Virus record (IMG/VR): IMGVR_UViG_3300017971_000213
Span: 62,001-126,000 of that record
Length of the DNA: 64,000 bases
Strand: one strand, 5' to 3'
From: a virus
Shown here piece after piece: positions 1 to 9,167 of the stretch; positions within the stretch are counted from its first letter, which is position 1, and every line of letters begins with the position of its first letter. The translations under genes were made by a program, and so were the position numbers. A model generated the notes under the pieces. That model worked only from the letters and a program-made list of their open reading frames with translations, did no database searches and was not told where the DNA came from.

Positions 1-1834
1 TGCCCTCGGCGGCTTCCCTACGAACCAGAGAAGCGCGACGAGAGGTACGTCGCATATCAGTCGCCTCGGCAGATCCCCTCACAGCAACCGGAGCGAGGTT
101 CCTGAGGTCCTCCTCCGCGTCCTTGAGGTACGAGGCGTCCTTGGCCATCAGGTCGGCGGCTTTCTCCAAGAGAGCCTCCACGAACCTGTCATGACCTTCT
201 GCGGTAATCAGCTCCGTCAGATCGACGGCGGCGGAAACGTCCATACCCGAATAGACGTCACCGTTGGCGAACTCGATGTCACCGGACTCCGCCGACAGGA
301 CGTCGACGGCGGCAACCTTGATCGGGTGCTCCTCATGGTTGAGGCGCATCCGCGACGACGCCACCCGGACCGCACGAGCGAACTTCCGGACGAAGTCCTC
401 CTTGGCCTCAGCGACAGCCTTCTTCGTCCGCTCGTCGTAGAGCTTCTTGAAGTTGGCGTGCGCCGAACGAATCACGTCATCTCCGCCCGAGAGAACATCA
501 CCTTCGGAACCGTTGTGCTGCTCCTGGGCGTTGGTGTCGGCGTCGGAAGTGGAGTCCATGGACGGCTTGGAGGGCTTCTTCTCCTCGATGACGTTCTCGG
601 CTTCGTCGAGGATGTCCTTGGTCTCGCCCTCAGCCTTCTTGCGAGCTTCGAAAGTAAGGCGCGCTCGCCGCAGGACAGCCCTGCGCTCACCGCTCAGGGT
701 GCGCGGGGTCACCTTGTCGGGCTTCTCCCTGGTATCAACCTCGCCACCGGGAAGCGCCGAGTCCGGATCGGAGTCGTCGTACTCCTGACGGTTGACGTCC
801 TCGGCGTCCGCGAGGATGCCCTGATTCTTCGGCTCGACTTCCTCGGCGCTGTTCAGCTCGATGTCATCGTCGACACCGGCAGCCCGCAGCATCTTCGCGT
901 TACAGAACTCAGCGGCCTTGCTAAACCCCTGGTAAACAGCGAGCCCGTACACACGGTTGGCCAAACGCCGAAGAGCTTCGGGGTCGTTGCGATACTTGTC
1001 AGCAGGAACTGCGTGGAAGATCGCGCCATGATCCTCGTGATGCGCGACCAGCGTACGGCTTCGGGTGATGGCGATCTTGATCTTCTTCGCCCTGGCAGGC
1101 ATCGTAGTGTCCTCGTGAGCCATCGAACCCTCCCCGGCATCCGAGATGCCCATCTCCTCCGCTGAAGGAGAAGTGCCGGCTTCCTCTGCGCGCTCCTGAA
1201 GCTCCTGGATGTCTCCGTGCTCCTGCTCCTGCGCACGCCGCAACGTGGCCTCGCGCTCCTTGGAGAGGTCCGGCTTGTCGTCCTTCTTTTCCTCGGGCTT
1301 GTCGTCCTTCTTTTCCTCGGGCTTGTCGTCCTTCTTGGGAGGCTTCTCCTCGCCGGACTCGTCCTTCTTGGGAGGCTTCTCCTCGTCGGGCTTTCCACCC
1401 ATCGAGGGCACCGGCTTGTCGTCGAGCTTGACCTCGATGGGATCGCCGCCACCCATCTCCTTGACCTTCTCCGTGATCGGAGACGAGGGACCATCGGTAG
1501 CCTTCTCCTTGACGTCCGCCAGCTCGTCTTCCAGAATCTCGGCCTCCTCAGCCCTCTCGATCTCTTCCTTGATGATTCCCTCGGTCTTCAGGAAGTCGAC
1601 GATCACGTTGTACGCCGCGTCGGCATCGGGAGCCTTCTCCAGCTCCATGAGAACCTTCTCGAACCCCGGAGGGGCGGACATGGCCGTCCGGTTCAATACC
1701 GACTTACGAACGAGATCCATGGTCTCGGATTCGATGCGCTCCTGGTCTGATGCCGAGAGGTTGATCGTGCCCTTGGCGTGAAGATCCGCCACGGTCTTGA
1801 AGAGCTTGAATCGTTCGGTAAACGGCATTGTCAT
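1..1834 (-). CDS. Acidic scaffold-like head protein, partial (runs off left edge)
   Basis: An open frame of about 611 codons continues past the left edge. It starts at the first of two nearby ATGs (1834), 8 nt after an AGGAGAGG ribosome site. The product is very rich in Lys, Glu and Asp. Around positions 1270-1400 it has a low-complexity stretch of repeated KKDDKPEE-type units, and other parts are predicted to be helical. I recognise no family. It follows the prohead protease directly (10 nt gap), the place where scaffold or core proteins often lie, so a prohead scaffold or core role is an inference from context and composition. An unrelated structural protein remains possible. Confidence 0.75.
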   Translation of the reverse strand, partial: MTMPFTERFKLFKTVADLHAKGTINLSASDQERIESETMDLVRKSVLNRTAMSAPPGFEKVLMELEKAPDADAAYNVIVDFLKTEGIIKEEIERAEEAEILEDELADVKEKATDGPSSPITEKVKEMGGGDPIEVKLDDKPVPSMGGKPDEEKPPKKDESGEEKPPKKDDKPEEKKDDKPEEKKDDKPDLSKEREATLRRAQEQEHGDIQELQERAEEAGTSPSAEEMGISDAGEGSMAHEDTTMPARAKKIKIAITRSRTLVAHHEDHGAIFHAVPADKYRNDPEALRRLANRVYGLAVYQGFSKAAEFCNAKMLRAAGVDDDIELNSAEEVEPKNQGILADAEDVNRQEYDDSDPDSALPGGEVDTREKPDKVTPRTLSGERRAVLRRARLTFEARKKAEGETKDILDEAENVIEEKKPSKPSMDSTSDADTNAQEQHNGSEGDVLSGGDDVIRSAHANFKKLYDERTKKAVAEAKEDFVRKFARAVRVASSRMRLNHEEHPIKVAAVDVLSAESGDIEFANGDVYSGMDVSAAVDLTELITAEGHDRFVEALLEKAADLMAKDASYLKDAEEDLRNLAPVAVRGSAEATDMRRTSRRASLVRREAAEG

Positions 1835-1844
1835 CAGACCTCTC

Positions 1845-2762
1845 CTAACGTCCCGCCAAAGCTGAGTTAATCAGCCCAGCCAGGGACTCCGGGATCTTAC
1901 TGGCGTTCTTCGCAACGTAGGTGGTGATCTCACGCACCTGATCTTCTGTCAAGGAATGAGCCTGCGGGTCCGTGGCAGCCACCCGAAGGATACCCTCCTG
2001 GATCTCAGCAGATTTATCAGCGGGATCGTCAACCGCGCTCAGCTCCGCGAAGATAGTACCCCCGCACCACTCGAAGGCGCGACGTTCACCGCCGCCATCG
2101 ACGGGATACGCGATCCGGGAATGCTTACCCCGGACGTGATCGCAGAACTGGAGAGTCGTCGAGGCTACCTTACCGCACACCGAGCACTCGGTGTTCTCGA
2201 CGTCGCAACCCATGCTGAAACGATCAACAGCGCCACCCTTGTAGGCCTCCGCGAGATGCGGGTCCTTGGTCATGTCGGCAGCGATCAGAACTTCGACAAA
2301 CTCATCGTTGACCACATCCTTGCCGGTGGCCTCGAAGACTGCCGTCTTGACCGCGTCCGTGGCAGCGTTCTGATCGTTGAAGTGCGAGTCGATGAGGACT
2401 CCGCGCGACAGTGCGTAGTTGCTGGCGTTGTGGTTGACGAAGTGGGGTTTCAGCTGGAAGGTGGAGTAGACGCGGCGGCCGATAGGGGGATCGAACCGAA
2501 GAAGTTCCTCTCTCCGGAACGCATCCATGTTCTCGTTCGGACGATCCGCGCTACAAGCCCTGCACGGTATGAGCAAGTAGTCACGCGGGTCGCGAGAAAT
2601 CTTGAAAGTGTCCGCAACCGTGTCCAGGATGGCCTCGAAGTTGAGACCGTACCCGTCGTCCATGTAGACGGAGGAGAACTTGCCCGAAGCAACCTTATTC
2701 CACGCCCCGCCCAGAGGCTGAACGCCCAGAACTTGCGCCGCAGCTGTTTTCTTGAAGCTCAT
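1845..2762 (-). CDS. Putative prohead (head maturation) protease
   Basis: 305 aa from the ATG at 2762. An upstream in-frame ATG at 2798 lies only 3 nt from the -10 box of the promoter at 2801-2832, so it is unlikely to be used. His107 or His111 (KPHFVNHN) followed by Ser183 in the motif RFSMGCD resembles the His and Ser-Ile-Gly-Phe catalytic layout of HK97/herpes-type prohead proteases. A likely zinc knuckle follows (C193, C196, C207, H209). The protease would cleave scaffold and capsid precursors during head assembly. Position after portal and MuF-like genes fits. The family call rests on motif and context, not a search. Confidence 0.68.
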   Translation of the reverse strand: MSFKKTAAAQVLGVQPLGGAWNKVASGKFSSVYMDDGYGLNFEAILDTVADTFKISRDPRDYLLIPCRACSADRPNENMDAFRREELLRFDPPIGRRVYSTFQLKPHFVNHNASNYALSRGVLIDSHFNDQNAATDAVKTAVFEATGKDVVNDEFVEVLIAADMTKDPHLAEAYKGGAVDRFSMGCDVENTECSVCGKVASTTLQFCDHVRGKHSRIAYPVDGGGERRAFEWCGGTIFAELSAVDDPADKSAEIQEGILRVAATDPQAHSLTEDQVREITTYVAKNASKIPESLAGLINSALAGR

Positions 2763-2800
2763 GATCTTTTCAAAACAACGAAAGCGTCGTTCATCCAAAG

Positions 2801-2832
2801 ATTATACGCAACTACGGTGTCGGGATTTTAAA
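2801..2832 (-). promoter_or_regulatory. Promoter, TTTAAA-20-TATAAT (late-type motif)
   Basis: On the minus strand TTTAAA is followed after 20 nt by TATAAT, with the inner ATCCCGA block shared by the other promoters of this class. It lies 39 nt before the prohead protease start. Confidence 0.7.
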
Positions 2833-2851
2833 AAAGATTTCGACTATATGA

Positions 2852-3178
2852 TCAGGTGAGATATTTCCGGATTATCGAATCAATACCGGAGGCTACATCG
2901 GCCACTCTACCATTTTCCGCTACAGACCAGAACCCTGTACTGAGCTGATCAAGCGCGTTTTCGGCCCAAGCGTAATCCTCTACCCCCGCGTGGATCGCTC
3001 GAAGTACCCTACCTTGGTCCCCCTCTCGAACCAGGTCAACCCCCGATCTGGCACAAACGGCATCAAAGGCTGCAAGGAAGGAAGCAGAACGAGAACGGCA
3101 GTAGAGTACCCCCTCGCGGTGATCATGAAACACCACCGCTACAGGAGAGTCCCCTTGGTTTACAGCGAAGAACCTCAC
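2852..3178 (-). CDS. Hypothetical protein
   Basis: 108 aa with a GTG start that overlaps the stop of the preceding small gene (GTGA), so translation is probably coupled. The protein is mixed alpha/beta with no membrane segment, signal peptide or Cys cluster. It sits between the MuF-like protein and the prohead protease, so a head-assembly role is possible. I do not recognise the family. Confidence 0.7.
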   Translation of the reverse strand: MRFFAVNQGDSPVAVVFHDHREGVLYCRSRSASFLAAFDAVCARSGVDLVREGDQGRVLRAIHAGVEDYAWAENALDQLSTGFWSVAENGRVADVASGIDSIIRKYLT

Positions 3179-3282
3179 TTCTTCGGAGGCTGCGGGGCCG
3201 AACCCTTCTTGTCGTCCTTGGGTACCTTAGGGGTAAAGGGCTTCCCCGTCGGTGTGGCGTCTCCGGTCTTCTTGAAACCCAT
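3175..3282 (-). CDS. Small basic Lys/Pro-rich protein
   Basis: 35 aa starting MGFKKTGDATPTGK and ending in PPKK. The start follows GGAGGT with 6 nt spacing, and the stop overlaps the GTG of the next gene. It carries about ten lysines and seven prolines and is probably disordered. Position between MuF-like and protease genes suggests a minor head component or assembly peptide; function unknown. Confidence 0.6.
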   Translation of the reverse strand: MGFKKTGDATPTGKPFTPKVPKDDKKGSAPQPPKK

Positions 3283-3291
3283 CTCTACCTC

Positions 3292-4386
3292 CTACGCGAG
3301 ACGCTCTCCCGTGCTAGCGTCCCAGAATTTACCCTCGTGACGTACTGCGGAACGTCCGCCTACATAGTACACCGTGGGGTCCCTGACGTCATCAAGAGAG
3401 ATCTTCGAGAGGTTGACCACCGGCCTTGAGAACTCCCGGAGAAACTCCACAGGACCGTTGATCCCAACGTACCCGTTGTGAACCACCAAGGTATCCTCCT
3501 CCACGAGAACAACCACCCCGTCCAGGTCCCCTTGGTACGAAGAGTCGTTCAGTGAGTAGTCAACCATGTTCACAAAGCGGATACGCTCGAAGTCGAGCTT
3601 CTCCGCGATCAACTTGATCTCCTCCACGTACTCGGCAGGAACGTTCAGCAGCTCCACACCGCCGTGCTCCAACCGCTCCACATTCAGATGTCCAAGCAAG
3701 GGACCGTAGTAGCTCGACCGGTCGATCACAGGAGCCCATGTGGACTCGCAGTAAGGATGGGGAACGTTGCCACCCGAGCACAAACGGTCCATCAGGCTGT
3801 TCACGCGATAGAAGAGCCCCTCGTGGGCCACACACAGGGGGCAACCGTCTTTCTGACAGAAGCGAACCGTGTCTACCCCCATGTTGTCGTACGCCACGAG
3901 AAGAGCCACCTGGGCAACCTTGAAGTAGTCAGAGGTAGTGGTCTTCAAGTATTCCAGTATGTAGTAGTCGTTCTCGTCCAAGACCAAGTCCACCTCTTGG
4001 AGAGGGACATCACCGGCCGCCCCGGACCTGATAGCGGAGAAACCAAACAGCCGAAACGCGTCCCGTTTAACGGCGAAGAACAGCTCCCCGTAACGGTCCT
4101 CGTGAAGGAGGTTCACCTGATCGACCACGAACTGATCGAAGTCGTCAACCGCCTCTACCAGAGCTTCCGTCGAGGGAGGGTTCTTCAGATCCTGGACCGT
4201 AACGATACCGGTCAGCTGATCAGAGAAACACTCGGTGTTGTACCCCGGCAGCTCATCCCCGGTAGAACCCCCGATGAAGAAGTCGTCGTAAGCCAGAATG
4301 GGGTCTTCCTCGGGCCACCCGTTGAAGATCTCCTCCGCCTCGACTCTGGTACGAGACCTAACCGACACCGGTCGGCAATCCGCCAC
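3292..4386 (-). CDS. MuF-like minor head / head morphogenesis protein
   Basis: 364 aa, starting 29 nt inside the end of the portal gene. Its mark is C177-x4-CPLC-x2-H then PHPYC (H210, C213), which resembles the Cys/His motif near the C-terminus of Mu gpF / SPP1 gp7 head proteins. Those bind the portal and help DNA packaging or ejection. Gene order portal, then MuF, then protease supports this. Sequence outside the motif is not recognisable, so the call is by motif and order. Confidence 0.58.
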   Translation of the reverse strand: MADCRPVSVRSRTRVEAEEIFNGWPEEDPILAYDDFFIGGSTGDELPGYNTECFSDQLTGIVTVQDLKNPPSTEALVEAVDDFDQFVVDQVNLLHEDRYGELFFAVKRDAFRLFGFSAIRSGAAGDVPLQEVDLVLDENDYYILEYLKTTTSDYFKVAQVALLVAYDNMGVDTVRFCQKDGCPLCVAHEGLFYRVNSLMDRLCSGGNVPHPYCESTWAPVIDRSSYYGPLLGHLNVERLEHGGVELLNVPAEYVEEIKLIAEKLDFERIRFVNMVDYSLNDSSYQGDLDGVVVLVEEDTLVVHNGYVGINGPVEFLREFSRPVVNLSKISLDDVRDPTVYYVGGRSAVRHEGKFWDASTGERLA

Positions 4387-7300
4387 CGGAAGGCGACTCG
4401 ATGGTCTCCTGGAGAACTCCGCCGCCCTCAGCGCTACCAGGAGGCTGTGAAGCGTCGTTCATGCCACCAGGAGCCAGAAGACCACCCCCAGCACCTCCGG
4501 CAGGGGCTGCGCCCCCTGGAGGCTTACCTGCGGCTGCTGGAGGCTTCGCACCTGCACCAGGAGTCCCCGGAGGTTGCGCACCCTGCGGACCACCCTGCTG
4601 CTCGTACTTCTGGAGGTCAGCCTTGCCCAGGGTCTGCTTCTTCATCTCCTCGGCGCTCTTGAACTCGCGCAGGCTCTTGTCCAGCTCGTCCTGCCAGTCT
4701 ACGCCGACAGCCGACGTCACCGTGGACTTGGACAGCTTGATCCCGAAGCCTTGCTCAAGCATCTTGTACGCGTTGAGCAGATCTTGGTCCACGCTGGGGT
4801 CGAGCTTGTTCTTCCACTTGACCGTCGGCATCAGAACCAGGTTTTGCTCCTGGATCTCCTGAGCTGTGCGCTTGATTCGGTACTTGTGGTTGACCTCACT
4901 CGGAGAAGAGGTGGTCCACTCGTTGATCTCGGAGATCGGCCGGAAGTACTTGGGGTAGAGCCACATGTTCTCCAGGAACTGCCGCAGAGACAGCAACCTA
5001 CGTAGGAAAACCTGGAGACCGGACTTGGCGGAGTTGAACGAAGCGATGTTGTCGAGCGTGTAGCTGCTGGTCTCCTCCACCGTGAGACTGTACACGTAGG
5101 GGTGAGCCTCTTGATCGACCCTAACAACCTCTACCGACTTCACCGGAAGGTAAACGAACTCATCGTCCACGAAGACTTCGTGACGCTCACCCTGGCAGTC
5201 GTCGCGGTCGAACCCCTCCCGGTCGATACCGGCCCACACATCGGGAACGTCCGACCAGATGAGTTCCGCAAGAGAGCGAGCCTGCTTTCCCGCACAGGTG
5301 ATGTAATGGCACTCCTTGTGAACGTAGCCCTTCTCGTCCTCACGCTCCGGAGAAGTGTGCACGTAGCAAGAGTAGCCCAACTGGGTGAGGATCACTTCGA
5401 GCTGCCGCATCAGCTGCGTCGAGGTCGTCGTGTACACAACATCGAGGCGGTTACCTTGCTTGAAGAGATAACCGTCCCCGCGATACATCCCCTTCAAGAG
5501 TTCCCGCTTCAGCTCCAGACCCCAACCCATCACTTCCGACGAGAAGTTCTTAGAGTCGCTACCTTTCCCAGCTCGGCTCTCCAAATAGTTGCTCATCCCG
5601 GTAGCGGCTGTCGGGACGTAGACCGTGTAGGATGGGGCTTCCGATTCAGGATGCTTCAGGTTTCTCTGGATCGTACAAAGATGCCCGAGCGACTCCAAGA
5701 TTTCTGCGACATCGGCAACGTAGAAGCTCTCCTTGGCGCAGTCGACACGCCCGAACGAGAACCGCGTTACCTTGTTACCTGAGTCAGACGCGGTGAAATC
5801 CGTAGAGCCTTCCGCCGTGTAGTACCCCAGCAATCTCGCCCTGGCTAGATTCCCCGGAGTTGCCTCTACCCCGCACTCCTCGAACCCACGCGGAATCATC
5901 AACCAGTCCCCCACCCGAACCTCATCCGCGCGCAAGCGCTGGAAAGGCTCGTGCTCAGCGGGGAAAGAAGCGATGACCCTATCTCCGTGCATGTAGTCGA
6001 CCCACTCTCGGTCGCGACCACCGCGCATCGAGAGTTTGTGGTGCTGAGGTGAGAAAGAACGCCACTTCCGGCGACCTCCACTGGTCGCCTTAGCGTCCCC
6101 AAGATCCTCTCCGCACCCACAGAGACACTCATGCGGTCGAGTGAAAACAGGGAGCTTGTGGTTATCCGTAAGAGTCAGCTCTCGATCACCGTAGAGCGTG
6201 AGCTTCACCATCTCGTCGGGAGACGGGTACTTCAGGACATCCGTAACTCCACGGGGATGTCCAAACCGATCCACGACGACGTCCCCGCGCTGTATATCCT
6301 GGATCTCGCTATATGAACCGTCACTAAGACGCACAGAAGTTCCGTCGACAGAGCAGGCATAGGTGACCTCCCCCGTCATGAAGGACTTCGAGAGGCCCAG
6401 CGCGAGGAGCTTGACCTTCTCGATTACGTCGTGCTCCTTGTTGATGGTGACCGCGCGGTCGTTCGTACCCCAGGCCTCGAAGTTGATGCCGTAGTGGTAG
6501 ATCAGCCAGCTATTCCGGGTTCCAATACAATCAGTGAGGTAAGAGTGATCTCCGCTGACCGTCATGTTGACCACGGTCTGCGGCTCCTCGCATTCCACGA
6601 CCTTCACGCCACGAACCTTCACATACAGGTAGTCGTTGTCGGTCCACCACTGACGTGGAGTACGGCCCTCCACGTCCTGCAACTCGAAACCCCAGATATC
6701 ACGAGAAAGGTCCGCAGCAGCCTGACCGTATACGTGCAAGCGATATTGCGCATTACCAGGACCGAAAGTCTCTTCTGACTGCTCTCGTTCACTGAAATTG
6801 CCGTACGTCCCCCACTGAGCGAGTATCAGCTTCACCTGATTAATCAGGTTGCGAGAGCTAGACGAAACCTCAACATAGCGACCGGAACTGCCCGGCTTCT
6901 TCCAAATGCTGCTCCCATCTCCTCCGATGTACCCCTTCAGGAACTCGTACTTGAGATCAAGCGGCCACGACATGACCTCCCCGGAAAGCCTCTTCGTCCG
7001 AGCCCCAGAACCTCCGTGGAGTTCGAGCCATTCAGCAAGATCAATGCTCGCGTTCCTGCGAGCACGCACCTGGCAGTTGGAACGGTCTCCATAGAAGACC
7101 TCCGGACGGTAATCGCACAGAGCCTCCACAATGGAGCAAGCATCCCGTACCAAGGTGTCCTTTTCGTCCGCACCGAAGGAAAGCTCAAAGCCTTTCCGGA
7201 CACTGCCGTCCTCCCGCTCGTAGACCCCAACAGTATTCCCCTCCGCGACGTAGTACCCGAGCAGACGCGCCTTTTCGCGCGTCACGTTCTCGGGACGATT

Positions 7301-8752
7301 CTCCTCAAACCGGCGAGGGATCATCAAGTAGTCCCCAGGGCGCAACTGGGTCGATAGAAGCTTCTGGTAGGGGTCAAAGCCCTCCAAAAAACGGACCTTC
7401 CCCGTCTGCGTCTTCTTGGGGGCATCCGCAGGCATTTCCTGGTAGCGGTAACCTCCGGGATGCGTACCATGACCGGGGGAGAAGTTCCCTCCCGTGATGA
7501 CTTCTCCACAACCGCATGAACACGTCCGTGGCCCTCCCCACACAGGCCACTTGTGATTCGGGGTACACCGAATAGAAGGAGACCCCACCACATCGATCTC
7601 AACAAGCTGATCAGTACCTTCACGCTCCAGAGCAAGCACGCTACAAGGAGCGCCGTCCTTGTCGAGCAACTCGTCCCCGATGTCCAAGTCTCCGATGGGG
7701 CGCTGAGAACCGTCCCCGAGGGTAACAAGCGTCTCGGGGACGAAACACTGAGGATCGACCTCGGCCCTATTGAGCATCTCCAAGAGCTTCGACTCCGCCC
7801 CTGGAGCGGGAATCCACCCCGTGGCGGGATCACCGAGCTTGAGCACCTTGACCGGCGCCGCATGACGCCGATACGTGGCGATGGTCGAGTTGTACACCGC
7901 GTCCTCGACCATGAAGATCCGCCACATCCTGCTCGCCAAAGAAGTCCCCCGTACCTGGTAGGGATGAAGCTTCCTGGCGATGAACGTGGTGTTCAACGGA
8001 GACAGACGGATCTTCTGCCGTGCCATGATCTTGGACACGAACTCCGCCGGCAACCTCGACCGGAACTCCCTGGCCTCGGGAGATCCGTCCGCGAGCATGC
8101 GCCGAAGCTCCTCGTCAGGCACGAAGTTGATGATCGGGTCCATGTTGACCACCGGAGCATCGACAACGTCGATGTAGTCCGGGTTGTGCATGGCGATGTA
8201 GGTCCAGATACCGAGGCTGTCATCAAAGAAGCAGTGAGGGATCGCCTCCCCCATGACCAAGTACTCTTTGATTATATATCGTAACCGATCCATGAGATGC
8301 GAGACCTGGCACATGTACTCCAGCGTGTCCCGGATCTCTCGGCTCTTCTCGTCCCCGACAGAAATGTCAAAATCGCTGACCAGCATCTCGGCATACATGT
8401 CCACGGCAGTCCCGAAGATGGGGTCCGTTTCGTGAAACAGTCGCCAGGCTCTGTTGGCCTCCTGACGAGTCTTCGGGTACTGGACTCGGTCAGGAGATTC
8501 GACTCCAGGCATGTAGGGGCGCTGCATGTGGTACATGGCGCTCCCACCACCCCCGGACGGGTACGGAGATACCCCCATCGGCATGTTGCCACCGAAGAAG
8601 CCTGCGGCCTCCCGACGGCCCGCAGAGGGGGCCAGCGTGGCGTTCTTGGGTAGAACGCTCGCCGCTAGCTCCCTGCGACCGTAAGAGGGGTCTGAAGAGA
8701 CGATGCGGGGCTTGAAGACTTCCCCACGACGGGTCGGAACGAAATTAGCCAT
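4358..8752 (-). CDS. Portal protein precursor with two inteins
   Basis: 1464-aa precursor. Removing two inteins (residues 336-747 and 800-1240) leaves exteins of 335, 52 and 224 aa, a 611-aa protein of normal portal size. The N-extein has portal-like features (YPKTRQEANRAWRLF, then FGTAVDMYAEMLVSDFDI). The C-extein ends in a Gly/Pro/Ala-rich tail (from about residue 1380). The portal forms the dodecameric DNA gate at one capsid vertex and docks the terminase. The gene overlaps the upstream coiled-coil gene by 8 nt and the MuF-like gene by 29 nt. Portal identity comes from extein pattern, size and order; the inteins are clear. Confidence 0.85.
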   Translation of the reverse strand: MANFVPTRRGEVFKPRIVSSDPSYGRRELAASVLPKNATLAPSAGRREAAGFFGGNMPMGVSPYPSGGGGSAMYHMQRPYMPGVESPDRVQYPKTRQEANRAWRLFHETDPIFGTAVDMYAEMLVSDFDISVGDEKSREIRDTLEYMCQVSHLMDRLRYIIKEYLVMGEAIPHCFFDDSLGIWTYIAMHNPDYIDVVDAPVVNMDPIINFVPDEELRRMLADGSPEAREFRSRLPAEFVSKIMARQKIRLSPLNTTFIARKLHPYQVRGTSLASRMWRIFMVEDAVYNSTIATYRRHAAPVKVLKLGDPATGWIPAPGAESKLLEMLNRAEVDPQCFVPETLVTLGDGSQRPIGDLDIGDELLDKDGAPCSVLALEREGTDQLVEIDVVGSPSIRCTPNHKWPVWGGPRTCSCGCGEVITGGNFSPGHGTHPGGYRYQEMPADAPKKTQTGKVRFLEGFDPYQKLLSTQLRPGDYLMIPRRFEENRPENVTREKARLLGYYVAEGNTVGVYEREDGSVRKGFELSFGADEKDTLVRDACSIVEALCDYRPEVFYGDRSNCQVRARRNASIDLAEWLELHGGSGARTKRLSGEVMSWPLDLKYEFLKGYIGGDGSSIWKKPGSSGRYVEVSSSSRNLINQVKLILAQWGTYGNFSEREQSEETFGPGNAQYRLHVYGQAAADLSRDIWGFELQDVEGRTPRQWWTDNDYLYVKVRGVKVVECEEPQTVVNMTVSGDHSYLTDCIGTRNSWLIYHYGINFEAWGTNDRAVTINKEHDVIEKVKLLALGLSKSFMTGEVTYACSVDGTSVRLSDGSYSEIQDIQRGDVVVDRFGHPRGVTDVLKYPSPDEMVKLTLYGDRELTLTDNHKLPVFTRPHECLCGCGEDLGDAKATSGGRRKWRSFSPQHHKLSMRGGRDREWVDYMHGDRVIASFPAEHEPFQRLRADEVRVGDWLMIPRGFEECGVEATPGNLARARLLGYYTAEGSTDFTASDSGNKVTRFSFGRVDCAKESFYVADVAEILESLGHLCTIQRNLKHPESEAPSYTVYVPTAATGMSNYLESRAGKGSDSKNFSSEVMGWGLELKRELLKGMYRGDGYLFKQGNRLDVVYTTTSTQLMRQLEVILTQLGYSCYVHTSPEREDEKGYVHKECHYITCAGKQARSLAELIWSDVPDVWAGIDREGFDRDDCQGERHEVFVDDEFVYLPVKSVEVVRVDQEAHPYVYSLTVEETSSYTLDNIASFNSAKSGLQVFLRRLLSLRQFLENMWLYPKYFRPISEINEWTTSSPSEVNHKYRIKRTAQEIQEQNLVLMPTVKWKNKLDPSVDQDLLNAYKMLEQGFGIKLSKSTVTSAVGVDWQDELDKSLREFKSAEEMKKQTLGKADLQKYEQQGGPQGAQPPGTPGAGAKPPAAAGKPPGGAAPAGGAGGGLLAPGGMNDASQPPGSAEGGGVLQETIESPSGGGLPTGVG
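5033..6355 (-). other. Intein 2 in portal (LAGLIDADG type, 441 aa)
   Basis: Portal residues 800-1240, only 52 aa after intein 1. It begins CSVDGTSVRLSDGS, has LTDNHKLPVF (block B), two LAGLIDADG motifs (LLGYYTAEGS and LLKGMYRGDG) and ends NIASFN/S. The penultimate residue is Phe instead of His. It shares with intein 1 the layout and a CLCGCGE insert, so the two look like distant paralogues. Confidence 0.93.
6512..7747 (-). other. Intein 1 in portal (LAGLIDADG type, 412 aa)
   Basis: Portal residues 336-747. It begins with Cys1 (CFVPETLVTLGDGS), has the splicing block B around CTPNHKWPV, two LAGLIDADG motifs (LLGYYVAEGN and LKGYIGGDG), block F (SGDHSYLTD) and ends in Asn followed by Ser+1 (GTRN/S). 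The penultimate residue is Arg, not the usual His. A CSCGCGE element near residue 412 is probably a zinc-binding insert. It should splice itself out, and the endonuclease domain would home into intein-less portal genes. Confidence 0.93.
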
Positions 8753-9101
8753 TTTCCTTCACGTAGCTCTCTCCCTGCGGAGGTACGACCACGAGGCGCT
8801 CCACGTCGACTTGGTTGTCAGGCGACAGGTTCAGCTCCCGCAGGATCTGCTGCTGGACCTTCACCGAGTCGTCCCTCGCGCTCATGACGTTGGTCTGCGC
8901 CGTACGCATGGCATCCTGGGCCGAGCGGAACCGAGTCTCGGCCTCAGTGATGGTCATGTACGCCAACCGAACCTCCGCACGATGGGCGCGGTTGAGCTTC
9001 ACGACGGCCCTACGAGGAGAGACCGGCTCCTCAGTGGTGGGATTCTCGTCGTTGGGCTTGTCTTCGACAGGGGTGAGGTCGGGCTTCTTCTTGTCAGACA
9101 T
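8745..9101 (-). CDS. Hypothetical coiled-coil protein upstream of portal
   Basis: 118 aa, ATG after AAGGAG. The N-terminal 30 residues are charged and Pro-rich; residues 35-95 are helical with heptad-like Ala/Arg/Gln spacing. No Cys, no membrane segment. The stop overlaps the portal start by 8 nt, so the two are probably made together. A head-assembly helper is possible, but I do not recognise it. Confidence 0.75.
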   Translation of the reverse strand: MSDKKKPDLTPVEDKPNDENPTTEEPVSPRRAVVKLNRAHRAEVRLAYMTITEAETRFRSAQDAMRTAQTNVMSARDDSVKVQQQILRELNLSPDNQVDVERLVVVPPQGESYVKENG

Positions 9102-9133
9102 GGCGTTCTCCTTGGGTAAAGTGTTCTACTCCC

Positions 9134-9143
9134 TAATATACAA
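9134..9143 (-). promoter_or_regulatory. Recurrent TTGTATATTA element
   Basis: One of the YTGTATATTA decamers found in late intergenic gaps. Here it lies in the loop of an inverted repeat (GTGTTCT and AGAACAC, 15 nt apart), 33 nt before the start at 9101. It could be a -10 element, operator or RNA processing site. Confidence 0.45.
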
Positions 9144-9167
9144 GAACACCTTCCCGATCTACCCCTA

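Noticed and set aside
853-1494. 213-codon minus frame inside the left-edge gene
   Set aside because: Arg/Ser-rich shadow; the continuous Lys/Glu-rich frame is the coding one.
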